DNA of 64,000 nucleotides from NCBI GenBank assembly GCA_963668185.1, contig OY764162.1, forward strand, positions 248,001-312,000, written 5' to 3'. Origin of the DNA: G963668185 sp963668185 (GTDB lineage Bacteria > Chloroflexota > Dehalococcoidia > Lucifugimonadales > G963668185). The translations under genes and the position numbers were made by a program. This document shows, piece after piece, positions 42,597-50,616 of this stretch; the first letter of the stretch is position 1, and each line of letters begins with the position of its first letter. The notes beneath the pieces are model-generated. The model was not told the DNA's origin. It saw only the letters and a list, made by a program, of their open reading frames with translations, and did not search any database.

Positions 42597-43037
42597 TTGA
42601 AGAAACTGGCGTTCACTGTTGCGGTAACGGTGTTGGGATTGGCGGCTGTAGCTGCCTGCGGTGGAGGCGGCGACTCGGACGAGCCGGCGGCCACGACGCC
42701 GCAGGCGACCGCAGCGGCGACTACCGCCGCCGCGTCGCCGTCGGCATCGGTCGACGAAGACGTGGTGAAGGTAGTCAACCGTGACCCCGGCGGCAGCGGG
42801 AAGTACGAGTTTTCGCCCAAGGAGCTCACGTTCTCGGTTGGCGAGACGGTCACGTTCCAAGTGTCGGCGGAGACCGAGTTCCACACGTTCGAGGTTGACG
42901 AACTAGAGATCAGCAAGGAGATGGAAGCCGGCCAGACAATCGAGTTCGAGTACACGTTCGACAAGGCAGGCACGTTCAAGCTGTACTGCGTGCCGCACGA
43001 GGCGCTGGGCATGACGGGTACGATCACGGTCAACTAG
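42597..43037 (+). CDS. Cupredoxin-domain lipoprotein (first)
   Basis: 146 residues. Signal peptide and lipobox V-A-A-C (Cys21), an Ala/Thr-rich linker, then a ~90-residue cupredoxin. Type 1 copper ligands are visible: His in EFHTFEV, then Cys, His and Met in Y-C-V-P-H-E-A-L-G-M. Expected to carry electrons at the outer face of the membrane. TTG start 42597 preceded by GGGGAGAAGG. Paralogue follows at 43195-43698. Confidence 0.88.
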   Translation: MKKLAFTVAVTVLGLAAVAACGGGGDSDEPAATTPQATAAATTAAASPSASVDEDVVKVVNRDPGGSGKYEFSPKELTFSVGETVTFQVSAETEFHTFEVDELEISKEMEAGQTIEFEYTFDKAGTFKLYCVPHEALGMTGTITVN

Positions 43038-43102
43038 GCTTCTCATACCTCATGGCTCGACAAGCTGACCACGAACGGAACGGAAGCCCTGCCTGAGGCT
43101 CG

Positions 43103-43131
43103 TTGACCGCTCTTGAAGGTGATGCTAGGAT
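43103..43131 (+). promoter_or_regulatory. Near-consensus sigma70 promoter
   Basis: TTGACC (43103-43108), a 17-nt spacer and TAGGAT (43126-43131) lie upstream of the second cupredoxin gene. The predicted transcript starts near 43138, which rules out GTG 43132 as a start codon. Confidence 0.55.
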
Positions 43132-43194
43132 GTGAATCCCTTCACGAAGTGGCCTCGTACCATGGAACTCGTACCGGAGGAGCAACAAGGAACA

Positions 43195-43698
43195 GTGGTT
43201 AGGATTACCTCTCGCGCCGTCCTGCCGGCCGTTTGTCTGACCATTCTGCTGGTGCTGCTTGCGGCGTGCGGAGCGGAGGAAGAGGCGGCACAGTTCAGAG
43301 AGTCGCCTCCCGCGCCCGAAGTCGCGCCTTCGGAAGTGGTGGCCAGGCTGGCGTCCGATCCCCAGTTCGGCGGCATCGTGGAGCCTGCGCCGGTCGGCAA
43401 CCCGGATATCACCGAGGGCACGCCCGTGGCCGTCAGGCTACAGGACCCGGGCGGCAGCGGCGTGTACGCTTACGATCCGGCCGTGATCACGGTCGCCGCA
43501 GGCGAGCCGGTCATCTTCACGCTGGTATCTGAGAGCGAGTTCCACACGTTCACGATTTCCGAGCTTGGGCTGGACGCGCAGGTGGAGGCGAACGAGTCGC
43601 TATCGTTTGGCTTCCAGTTCGACGAGCCCGGCACGTACAGCCTCGTCTGTATCCCTCACGAGGCGCTGGGCATGGTCGGCGCCGTGGTGGTGCAGTAG
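43195..43698 (+). CDS. Cupredoxin-domain lipoprotein (second)
   Basis: 167 residues from GTG 43195, which gives a compact lipoprotein signal (TSRAVLPAVCLTILLVLLAAC). ATG 43162 would add 11 residues with no better site. After a Glu/Pro-rich linker the cupredoxin domain keeps EFHTFTISELGL and V-C-I-P-H-E-A-L-G-M, so all four type 1 copper ligands are present. DPGGSGVYAYDP parallels DPGGSGKYEFSP in the first copy, showing a tandem duplication. It has its own promoter at 43103. Confidence 0.85.
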   Translation: MVRITSRAVLPAVCLTILLVLLAACGAEEEAAQFRESPPAPEVAPSEVVARLASDPQFGGIVEPAPVGNPDITEGTPVAVRLQDPGGSGVYAYDPAVITVAAGEPVIFTLVSESEFHTFTISELGLDAQVEANESLSFGFQFDEPGTYSLVCIPHEALGMVGAVVVQ

Positions 43699-43754
43699 GC
43701 TCGCATCTCTCGTGCGTCTTGAGCCGCGGAGGCATCGCGGAGACCCCATCCTAA

Positions 43755-43822
43755 CCTTCCCCAGCAGACTGGGGAAGGGACTCAAGGCACAGGTTCCATC
43801 CCTTCGAGGGACTCAGGGCAGG
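43755..43822. repeat. Family A hairpin followed by family B-like segment
   Basis: CCTTCCCCAG-CAGA-CTGGGGAAGG (43755-43778), then CCCTTCGAGGGACTCAGGG (~43800-43818). It lies in the gap between the cupredoxin and methyltransferase genes; order A then B, opposite to the fused elements at 1.06 and 29.4 kb. Confidence 0.75.
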
Positions 43823-43887
43823 CTCCGACCTTCCGATTCGTAGCCGTGTGCTAAAGTACCGCTATCGGAATCAGGGAAAGGGCTGCG

Positions 43888-44595
43888 ATGCTGGATCCCG
43901 CCTTCGCAAAAACTGGTCGCACGGTTCGCAATGGCGCTCCGACCAATGACCTGATAGTCAGCGCCTATGCGGACGGCAACGAGAACGTATTCCCCAGGAT
44001 TCTGGGTCTCTACGTGAAGCCGGGGAGCGTCGTTGCCGACGTGACTTACGGCAAGGGCGTATTCTGGCGGAACGTCCCCCTCGGCCACTACGAACTGTGG
44101 GCTACCGACATCCAGGACGGGGTGGACTGCCGTGACCTGCCCTATGAGGCCGGTACTGTCGATTGCGTGGTCCTGGATCCTCCGTACATGCACTCTCCGG
44201 GCGGGACGGCGCACCAGGGCCACAAGCCTTTCGAGAGCTACTATCGAAACAACGTGGCTGGCGGTCAAACGCCGAGCAAGTACCATGAGGCTGTTCTGGA
44301 TCTGTATCTGGACGCGGGCAGAGAGGCTTATCGAGTACTGCGCGATCGCGGTGTCTTCATTGCCAAGTGCCAGGATGAAGTATGCGCCAACCGTCAACGG
44401 TTCACGCACGTCGAACTGATACTTGGCTATGAGAAGCTGGGCTTTGTTGCCGAGGACCTGTTCGTTGTAGCTCGGAACAACCGTCCCGGAGTCAGCAGAA
44501 CGGTCCGGCAGGTACACGCCCGCAAGAACCATTCGTACTTCCTGGTCTTTTGGAAGCGGGGCGCAGTTGGCGGAGTATGGAAGCCTCCAGCATAG
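43888..44595 (+). CDS. DNA methyltransferase (DPPY type) of a type II R-M pair
   Basis: 235 residues of SAM-dependent amino-methyltransferase: motif I-like VADVTYGKGVFWRNV near residue 49 and motif IV VLDPPYMHSPGG near residue 95, so an N6-adenine or N4-cytosine enzyme; the target-recognition part is in TPSKYHEAVLD...QVHARKNHS. AAAGGG precedes ATG 43888. The 3' end overlaps the nuclease gene by 19 bp. The recognition site cannot be read from sequence. Confidence 0.8.
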   Translation: MLDPAFAKTGRTVRNGAPTNDLIVSAYADGNENVFPRILGLYVKPGSVVADVTYGKGVFWRNVPLGHYELWATDIQDGVDCRDLPYEAGTVDCVVLDPPYMHSPGGTAHQGHKPFESYYRNNVAGGQTPSKYHEAVLDLYLDAGREAYRVLRDRGVFIAKCQDEVCANRQRFTHVELILGYEKLGFVAEDLFVVARNNRPGVSRTVRQVHARKNHSYFLVFWKRGAVGGVWKPPA

Positions 44596-45095
44596 ACCCT
44601 ATCGACCTGATGCTGATGCTAATCGAGGAGCATGCGCCGGCCTCGATCTGGTCAGGGTCACGACTGGAAGGATATCGTCGACTTGGGAACACGAACCGGG
44701 GCCAGATCGGGGAGGACTTCGTACGGCGCTACCTGGAAGCGCAGGGCATCCCGGTTGAGGCGGTTGGCTCGCGTACGACGCATACCGATCTTCTGATCGA
44801 TGACAAGCTGTTTGAGGTCAAGACGGCTTCGCTGGGCGCGACCGGCACATTCCAGTTCAACCACGTTCGGCTCGACAGGACTTACCATTATCTGATCTGT
44901 CTGGGCATCTGCCCTGATGCCATAGTGTTCCAAGGGTGGCGAAAAGGGATTGTGTCCGAGGGCGGAGCAGGTACTCTGGTGCGGATGGCGGAAGGCCAGA
45001 GCACCACGCACAAGCTCACCAAGACATTGGGCGATATGAGGCCGATCGAGGAATTGCCGGATTGGATTCGCGAGGAAGTTCAGGGCAGGCTCTAG
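44577..45095 (+). CDS. Type II restriction endonuclease-like protein (PD-(D/E)XK)
   Basis: 172 residues from ATG 44577 (TTG 44550 is an alternative). GQIGEDFVRRYLEAQGIPVEAVGSRTTHTDLLIDDKLFEVKTASLG shows the core of the nuclease fold: Glu in the first helix, Asp in HTDLLI, and E-V-K at the end of the next strand. Position directly behind and overlapping a DPPY methylase gives the M-then-R order of a compact type II system, which would cut unmodified foreign DNA. No control protein is present; restraint may rely on M being translated first. Confidence 0.76.
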   Translation: MEASSIDPIDLMLMLIEEHAPASIWSGSRLEGYRRLGNTNRGQIGEDFVRRYLEAQGIPVEAVGSRTTHTDLLIDDKLFEVKTASLGATGTFQFNHVRLDRTYHYLICLGICPDAIVFQGWRKGIVSEGGAGTLVRMAEGQSTTHKLTKTLGDMRPIEELPDWIREEVQGRL

Positions 45096-45150
45096 CCTTT
45101 CGAGGGACTCGGGGCAGGCCCTTCGACAAGCTCAGGGCGAGCGGGCTTGC
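45096..45150. repeat. Two tandem family B-like repeats
   Basis: CCTTTCGAGGGACTCGGGG followed directly by CCCTTCGACAAGCTCAGGG and CGAGCGG. Starts at the stop codon of the nuclease gene and lies ~45 bp upstream of the dnaN promoter. Confidence 0.7.
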
Positions 45151-45194
45151 GCCTTACCAAGCCCGAGTAGTTTGCCTGCAATCGTGGCCGTTCG

Positions 45195-45224
45195 TTGACG
45201 CTCTTTCATGGGCGGTTCTATACT
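45195..45224 (+). promoter_or_regulatory. dnaN promoter
   Basis: TTGACG (45195-45200), 18-nt spacer, TATACT (45219-45224): near-consensus sigma70. It would give a short ~23-nt leader containing AGGGAG before ATG 45254. Confidence 0.65.
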
Positions 45225-45253
45225 AGCGCCACCATCTACTTAGGGAGCGACGA

Positions 45254-46387
45254 ATGCAGCTTTCCTGCCTGCAAGAGAACCTTAGCCGCGGCCTGACTGT
45301 GGTCGGCAGAGCCGTGGCCACGAGGGCAACACTTCCGATTACTTCCAACGTTCACATCTCCACCGACCAGGGCAGGCTCAAGCTGGTCGCGACCAACCTT
45401 GAGGTCGCCATCACGACGTGGATCGGCGCGGACGTCCAGGAGGACGGCGAGATTACGGTTCCCGCGCGGATACTGACCGAGTTCGTGAACTCGCTTCCCG
45501 CCGAGCGCATAGACATCAAGACCAGCAGCGATCCCCTGGGCATCGGCCTGTCCTGCGGTCGGTTTTCGGCGAACGTGAACGGCATGCCGGCCGCCGACTT
45601 TCCCCCGATACCTACCGTGGAGTCCGGCGTGGCGGGTGTCATGGACCCCGGCGAACTGGAGCGGGCCATCAACCACGTCGCCTTCGCGGCGGCGACCGAC
45701 GACTCGCGGCCTGTGCTGGCGGGCATCAAGATCGAGATCGTGGGAGAGGACTACACGTTCGCCGCCGCGGACGGTTTCAGACTCGCCGTTTACAAGGGCA
45801 AGATGGAGGGCGCGGCGCCGGAGGATCTGGACTTCATCATCCCGGCGCGCACGCTTCAGGAGGTCAACCGGCTGCTTTCGGGCCACGTGCAGCCCATCGA
45901 GTTCACCGTCACGCCAAACAAGAACCAGGCGATGTTCCGGCTGGACAACGTGGAGATCGTTTCCCAGTTGATCCAGGGGACGTTCCCCAACTACAGCCAG
46001 TTGGTCCCCACTTCCTACGGGACGCGCGCCGTGATGGGGCTGCCCGAGTTTTCGATGGCCACGCGTTCGGCGGCCATATTCGCGAGGGACGGCAGCGGAA
46101 TCGTTAGGCTGCACGTCAACGCCGGGGAGGACGAAGGCGAGGGCAAGCTGGTGATCTCCTCGCGCTCCGAAGAGGTGGGCGACAACGAGAGCGAGGTTGA
46201 CGTGAAGGTGGAGGGCGAGGAGTCCAAGATCGCGTTCAACAGCAAGTACCTGACCGACGTGCTCGAAGTGCTGGAGTCGAACGAGGTCGTACTGGAAACC
46301 ACCACGCCTTCGAGCCCGGGCGTACTGCGGCCCGAGGACGACGACTCGTACGTGCACGTGGTCATGCCGATGTTCGTGCAGTGGTGA
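45254..46387 (+). CDS. dnaN: DNA polymerase III beta subunit (sliding clamp)
   Basis: 377 residues, three-domain clamp, family-typical length (~370). Visible: LPITSNVHISTDQGRLKLVATNLEVAI in domain 1, ADFPPIPTVE, then LAGIKIEI...FAAADGFRLAVYKG in domain 2, QLIQGTFPNYSQLVP, and the C-terminal YVHVVMPMFVQW, close to the usual V-M-P-M-x-L end that lines the partner-binding pocket. AGGGAG precedes ATG. Not next to dnaA or recF here, which is common in Chloroflexi-like genomes but means no oriC evidence in this window. Confidence 0.96.
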   Translation: MQLSCLQENLSRGLTVVGRAVATRATLPITSNVHISTDQGRLKLVATNLEVAITTWIGADVQEDGEITVPARILTEFVNSLPAERIDIKTSSDPLGIGLSCGRFSANVNGMPAADFPPIPTVESGVAGVMDPGELERAINHVAFAAATDDSRPVLAGIKIEIVGEDYTFAAADGFRLAVYKGKMEGAAPEDLDFIIPARTLQEVNRLLSGHVQPIEFTVTPNKNQAMFRLDNVEIVSQLIQGTFPNYSQLVPTSYGTRAVMGLPEFSMATRSAAIFARDGSGIVRLHVNAGEDEGEGKLVISSRSEEVGDNESEVDVKVEGEESKIAFNSKYLTDVLEVLESNEVVLETTTPSSPGVLRPEDDDSYVHVVMPMFVQW

Positions 46388-46397
46388 CGCTCGCCGG

Positions 46398-46426
46398 TTG
46401 ACTTGAACTAACGGCGCACATAGTAT
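46398..46426 (+). promoter_or_regulatory. Promoter of the zinc alcohol dehydrogenase gene
   Basis: TTGACT (46398-46403), 17-nt spacer, TAGTAT (46421-46426), 27 bases before the ATG, which is preceded by GAAGGAGG. Confidence 0.6.
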
Positions 46427-46453
46427 CGAGGCGCTGAAGGAGGTGCTCGCCAG

Positions 46454-47602
46454 ATGAGGGCAGTCGTCTATAAGGAGCCGTTCAGCGTAGCCGTCGAGGA
46501 CGTGCCGGACCCCTCGATTCAGCACCCCAATGACGCGATCGTAAGGATCACGTCCTCGTGCATCTGCGGCTCGGACCTCCACATGTACGAGGGCCGCACG
46601 GCTGCGGAGCCGGGAATCGTGTTCGGCCACGAGAACATGGGCGTGATCGAGGCGGTCGGCTCCGGGGTCAAGGAGCGCAAGGCCGGGGACAGGGTGGTGA
46701 TGCCCTTCAACGTGGCCTGCGGCTTCTGCAAAAACTGCCTCGGCGGCTTCACCGGCTTCTGCATCACGGTCAATCCGGGCTTCGCGGGCGGGGCGTACGG
46801 CTACGTGGCGATGGGGCCGTGGGTCGGAGGCCAGGCCGAGTACCTGCAGGTCCCGTTCGTGGACTTCAACGCGCTCCCGCTGCCGGAGGGCGACGAGCAC
46901 GAGGCGGACTACGCGCTGCTGGCCGATATCTTCCCGACCGGCTACCACGGCGCAGAGATGGCCGGCGTCAGGCCCGGCGAGAGCGTGGCGGTTTATGGCG
47001 CCGGGCCGGTGGGCCTGATGGCGGCGTACAGCTGCCTCATCCGGGGGGCGTCCCGCGTGTTCTCGGTCGATCACGTGCAGGAGCGGCTGGACATGGCCGA
47101 GTCGATCGGCGCGATTCCGGTCAACTACGACGACGTCGATCCCGTGGAGGCGATTCTGGACGCCACCGACGGCGGCACCGACAAGGGCATCGACGCCGTG
47201 GGCTACCAGGCAACGGCCCGTGGCTCATCGGCGGCAGGCGGCGAGCAGGACGAGGTCCCGAACATCGTGCTGAACAACCTGATCGCGACCGTCAGGCCGA
47301 CCGGCTCGATCGGCATCCCCGGCCTCTACGTGCCGTCCGACCCCGGCGGCGTGGACGAGGGAGCGAGGCAGGGCGCGCTCTCGATCAACTTCGGGAAGCT
47401 GTTCGAGAAAGGTCTGAGGCTGGGCACCGGCCAGTGCAACGTGAAGCAGTACAACGCCTACCTGCGGGACATGATCGCCGCGGAGAGGGCGAGCCCGGGC
47501 TTCGTGGTGTCGCACGAGATCGGGCTGGACGAAGCGCCCGACGCGTACAGCAAGTTCGACAGGCGCGTAGAGGGATACACGAAGGTAATTATTCACCCGT
47601 AG
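46454..47602 (+). CDS. Zinc-dependent alcohol/formaldehyde dehydrogenase
   Basis: 382 residues of medium-chain dehydrogenase. Catalytic zinc site: C-I-C-G-S-D (Cys38), FGHENMG (His59, Glu60). Structural zinc: cysteines 89, 92, 95 and 103 in CGFCKNCLGGFTGFC. NAD-binding VYGAGPVGLMAAYS. The GYHGAEMAGVRPGE stretch and the long insertion before the C-terminus (DEVPNIVLNNLIATV) match the glutathione-independent formaldehyde dehydrogenase (PFDH) subgroup. Excellent AAGGAGG site before ATG. It precedes the cox genes and could feed or drain a shared C1 pathway, by inference only. Confidence 0.9.
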   Translation: MRAVVYKEPFSVAVEDVPDPSIQHPNDAIVRITSSCICGSDLHMYEGRTAAEPGIVFGHENMGVIEAVGSGVKERKAGDRVVMPFNVACGFCKNCLGGFTGFCITVNPGFAGGAYGYVAMGPWVGGQAEYLQVPFVDFNALPLPEGDEHEADYALLADIFPTGYHGAEMAGVRPGESVAVYGAGPVGLMAAYSCLIRGASRVFSVDHVQERLDMAESIGAIPVNYDDVDPVEAILDATDGGTDKGIDAVGYQATARGSSAAGGEQDEVPNIVLNNLIATVRPTGSIGIPGLYVPSDPGGVDEGARQGALSINFGKLFEKGLRLGTGQCNVKQYNAYLRDMIAAERASPGFVVSHEIGLDEAPDAYSKFDRRVEGYTKVIIHP

Positions 47603-47664
47603 ATTCAAGCGGGCCGGCGCTTGGGTGACGCCGGCAATACACTCAACAGGAAGGTTCAGGCGTC

Positions 47665-48258
47665 ATGTCATTCTGGTCATCCGTGAGACGAATCCTGATA
47701 GGCGACGAAAGCCCGTCGGAGGCCGAGCAGCCCGCACCGGCGGCAGCGCCTCCTCCGGCGTCGGAGCCGCCGTCGCACAACGGAAAGCTGCCCGTGTCCA
47801 TCTCCATCAACGGCTCCGAAGTCTCGGACACCGTGGAGCCGAGGTTGCTGCTGGTCCACTTCATCCGTGAGAACGCATCGCTCACCGGCACGAAGATCGG
47901 CTGCGACACGAGCCAGTGCGGCCTCTGCGTCGTGCTGGAGAACGGCGTGGCCGTGAAGTCGTGCACGCGGCTGGCGGTGCAGGCGAACGGCGCGGAGGTC
48001 ACCACCATCGAGGGCCTCGGCTCCGCCGGCGAGTTGCACCCGCTTCAGGAAGGCTTCTGGAACAAGCACGGCCTGCAGTGCGGCTACTGCACGCCCGGCA
48101 TGATCATGGCGTCGAAGGCGCTGCTGGACGCCAACCCGGACCCAACGCCGGATGAGATCAGGCACGGCCTGGAGGGCAACATGTGCAGGTGCACCGGCTA
48201 CACGAACATCGTCCGCGCCGTGCAGGCGGCCGCGGAAGAAATGAAGAAGGGGGGCTAG
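47665..48258 (+). CDS. coxS: Molybdenum hydroxylase small subunit, (2Fe-2S) protein
   Basis: 197 residues. Plant-type [2Fe-2S] ligands at C80, C85, C88 and C100 (KIGCDTSQCGLCVV..KSC), and the second cluster in LQCGYCTPGM (~C138, C141) and NMCRCTGY. Transfers electrons from the molybdenum site to FAD. Unusual: ~42 residues precede the domain (SPSEAEQPAPAAAPPPASEP), whereas CoxS proteins normally start at the ferredoxin domain; V-R-R near the start is not a full Tat signal, as no hydrophobic stretch follows. First of S-L-M; one base separates it from coxL. Confidence 0.93.
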   Translation: MSFWSSVRRILIGDESPSEAEQPAPAAAPPPASEPPSHNGKLPVSISINGSEVSDTVEPRLLLVHFIRENASLTGTKIGCDTSQCGLCVVLENGVAVKSCTRLAVQANGAEVTTIEGLGSAGELHPLQEGFWNKHGLQCGYCTPGMIMASKALLDANPDPTPDEIRHGLEGNMCRCTGYTNIVRAVQAAAEEMKKGG

Positions 48259-48259
48259 C

Positions 48260-50614
48260 ATGGCTACCGCAACCCGCATTTTCAGTTCCGGCATCAGGCG
48301 CCGGGAAGACCCACGGCTCATAACGGGCGGCTCCAAGTACACAGACGACCTCAAGCTCCCCGGCATGTTGCACGCCGCGATGCTGAGAAGCCCGCACGCT
48401 CACGCCAACATCCTGAGCATAAACACGAGCGGCGCGTCGGACGCTCCGGGCGTCGTGGCTGTGTTCACGGGACAGGACACGCAGGGCGTGCTGAACGGCC
48501 TTCCGTGCGCGTGGCTCGTCCCCGACTCCGACCTGAAGACGCCGGAGCACCCGCCGATCGCGACGGACAGGGTGCGGTACGTCGGCGACGCCGTCGCCGT
48601 CGTGGTCGCGGACTCGCGCTACCACGCCGAGGACGCGCTACAGCACATCGACGTCGATTACGAGATCCTCCCCGCCGTCGTTAACCCTGAGGCCGCGCTC
48701 CAGGACGGCGCTCCGCAGTTGCACGACGACGTTCCGAACAACGAGGCGTTCAGGTGGGTGGCCGAAGGCGGAGATGTTGACGCCGCGTTCGACAGCCCCG
48801 AAGTGCTGGTGAGCGAGCGCATCGTGCACCAGCGCCTCGTCCCGAACGCGATGGAGCCGCGCTCGGCGCTCGCGCAGTGGACGGAGGCCACCGGCGACGT
48901 GACGCTGTGGAGCACCACGCAGAACCCGCACATCGCGCGCTTCCTGACGTCGGTCGTCACGGGCGTAGGCGAGCACAAGATCCGCGTCATCGCTCCCGAA
49001 GTCGGCGGCGGCTTCGGCAGCAAGATACCGTACTACGCCGACGAGGCGATCACGGTCTTCTGCTCGATGCGGCTCGGCGTCCCGGTCAAGTGGACGGAGA
49101 CGCGCTCCGAGAACTTCATGGCGACGATCCACGGGCGGGACCACGTGCAGGACGTGGAGATGGCGGCCACCGGCGACGGCACGATCACCGGCCTGCGGGC
49201 CACCGTGTACGCCGGCATGGGCGGCTACCTTTCGACCGCCGCGCCCGGCGTTCCCACGATCCTCCACGGCCTGATGTACTGCGGGCCGTACAACATCCCC
49301 GCCGCGCGCGCCGAGGTGTACGGCGTGTTCTCGAACACCACGCCCACCGACGCCTATCGGGGCGCAGGCAGGCCGGAGGCCACGTTCCTCGTGGAGCGCA
49401 TGATCGAGAAGCTGGCCGGGCATCTGGACATGGACCCGGTCGAGATCAGGCGCAAGAACCTGGTCGCCAAGTTCGACGACGGCCACGACATCGTGCTCGG
49501 CCTGACGTACGACAGCGGCGACTACGAGGCCCCGCTGGACAAGGCGCTCGAAGCCGTGGACTACGCCGGGCTGCGGGCCGAGCAGGAGAGCGCCCGCGCC
49601 GAGGGCCGGCACATGGGCGTCGGCGTCTCTACGTACGTCGAGATATGCGGCCTCGGCCCCTCGCAGGTCGCCGGCGCCGTCGGCTTCCAGGGCGGCCTCT
49701 GGGAGGGCGCGACGATCAAGGTCACGCCAACCGGCAAGGTCAGCGTCGCCATCGGCTCGTCGCCGCACGGCCAGGGCGAGGAGACGACGTTCGCGCAGGT
49801 CGTCGCCGACGAGATCGGCGTTGACGTGGACGACGTCGAGGTGCTCCACGGGGACACCGACAACACGCCGATGGGGTGGGGCACGTACGGCAGCAGGACG
49901 ACCGCCGTCTCCGGCGCGGCGCTGACGCTGGCGGTGCGCAAGGTGAAGGACAAGGCGCGGACGATCGCCGCGCACCTGCTGGAGGCCGCCGAGGAGGACA
50001 TCGAGTACGGCGACGGGCGCTTCTTCGTGCGCGGCTCGCCCGACAGCGCGCAGTCGATACAGGACATCGCGCTCATGGCGAACGTGGCCTGGAACATGCC
50101 GGAGGGCATGGAGCCGGGGCTGGAGGCGCAGGCCTTCTACGATCCGCCGAACTTCAGCTACCCGTTCGGCGCGCACGTCGCCATCGTGGACGTTGACGCG
50201 GACACCGGCCACGTCAGCCTGCGCCGGTACGTGGCCGTGGACGACTGCGGCATCCAGATCAACCCGATGATCGTGGAGGGCCAGGTCAGCGGCGGCGTGG
50301 TGCAGGGCGCGGGCCCCGTGCTCTGGGAGGGCGCGGTCTATGACGACGACGGCCAGCTGCTCACCGGCTCGATGCTCGACTACGGCATGCCGCGCGCGGA
50401 CGTTGTGCCGGACATCGAGTCGCTGAGCACGGAGACGCCTTCCGGGCATCACCCGCTCGGCGTGAAGGGCGTCGGCGAGACCGGCACGATCGCGTCCACG
50501 ATCACGATCTACAACGCGGTCATGGACGCCCTCAAGCCGTTCGGCGTGGAGAAGATCGACATGCCGCTGACGCCTCAGAAGGTGTGGTCGGCAATCAACG
50601 AAAGTAGAGGTTAG
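48260..50614 (+). CDS. coxL: Molybdenum hydroxylase large subunit (form II CoxL-like)
   Basis: 784 residues, xanthine dehydrogenase/CO dehydrogenase family catalytic subunit with molybdopterin cytosine dinucleotide. PEVGGGFGSKIPYY near residue 250 and TDAYRGAGRPEATF near 362 are diagnostic. The active-site loop reads A-Y-R-G-A-G-R, the form II signature, not the A-Y-x-C-S-F-R of true aerobic CO dehydrogenase, so CO may not be the substrate. HHPLGVKGVGETGTI near the end carries the catalytic Glu. Downstream coxM follows after two bases. Confidence 0.94.
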   Translation: MATATRIFSSGIRRREDPRLITGGSKYTDDLKLPGMLHAAMLRSPHAHANILSINTSGASDAPGVVAVFTGQDTQGVLNGLPCAWLVPDSDLKTPEHPPIATDRVRYVGDAVAVVVADSRYHAEDALQHIDVDYEILPAVVNPEAALQDGAPQLHDDVPNNEAFRWVAEGGDVDAAFDSPEVLVSERIVHQRLVPNAMEPRSALAQWTEATGDVTLWSTTQNPHIARFLTSVVTGVGEHKIRVIAPEVGGGFGSKIPYYADEAITVFCSMRLGVPVKWTETRSENFMATIHGRDHVQDVEMAATGDGTITGLRATVYAGMGGYLSTAAPGVPTILHGLMYCGPYNIPAARAEVYGVFSNTTPTDAYRGAGRPEATFLVERMIEKLAGHLDMDPVEIRRKNLVAKFDDGHDIVLGLTYDSGDYEAPLDKALEAVDYAGLRAEQESARAEGRHMGVGVSTYVEICGLGPSQVAGAVGFQGGLWEGATIKVTPTGKVSVAIGSSPHGQGEETTFAQVVADEIGVDVDDVEVLHGDTDNTPMGWGTYGSRTTAVSGAALTLAVRKVKDKARTIAAHLLEAAEEDIEYGDGRFFVRGSPDSAQSIQDIALMANVAWNMPEGMEPGLEAQAFYDPPNFSYPFGAHVAIVDVDADTGHVSLRRYVAVDDCGIQINPMIVEGQVSGGVVQGAGPVLWEGAVYDDDGQLLTGSMLDYGMPRADVVPDIESLSTETPSGHHPLGVKGVGETGTIASTITIYNAVMDALKPFGVEKIDMPLTPQKVWSAINESRG

Positions 50615-50616
50615 GG

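Noticed and set aside
43078..43822. Family A hairpins as transcription terminators
   Set aside because: The stems are strong but no T-run follows in any copy, so intrinsic termination is not supported.
45236..47074. 612-residue minus-strand frame opposite dnaN and the alcohol dehydrogenase
   Set aside because: Antisense shadow spanning two unrelated genes and two promoters; no domain or ribosome site.
48638..50452. 604-residue minus-strand frame opposite coxL
   Set aside because: Arg/His/Val-rich mirror of coxL codons; coxL is unambiguous.
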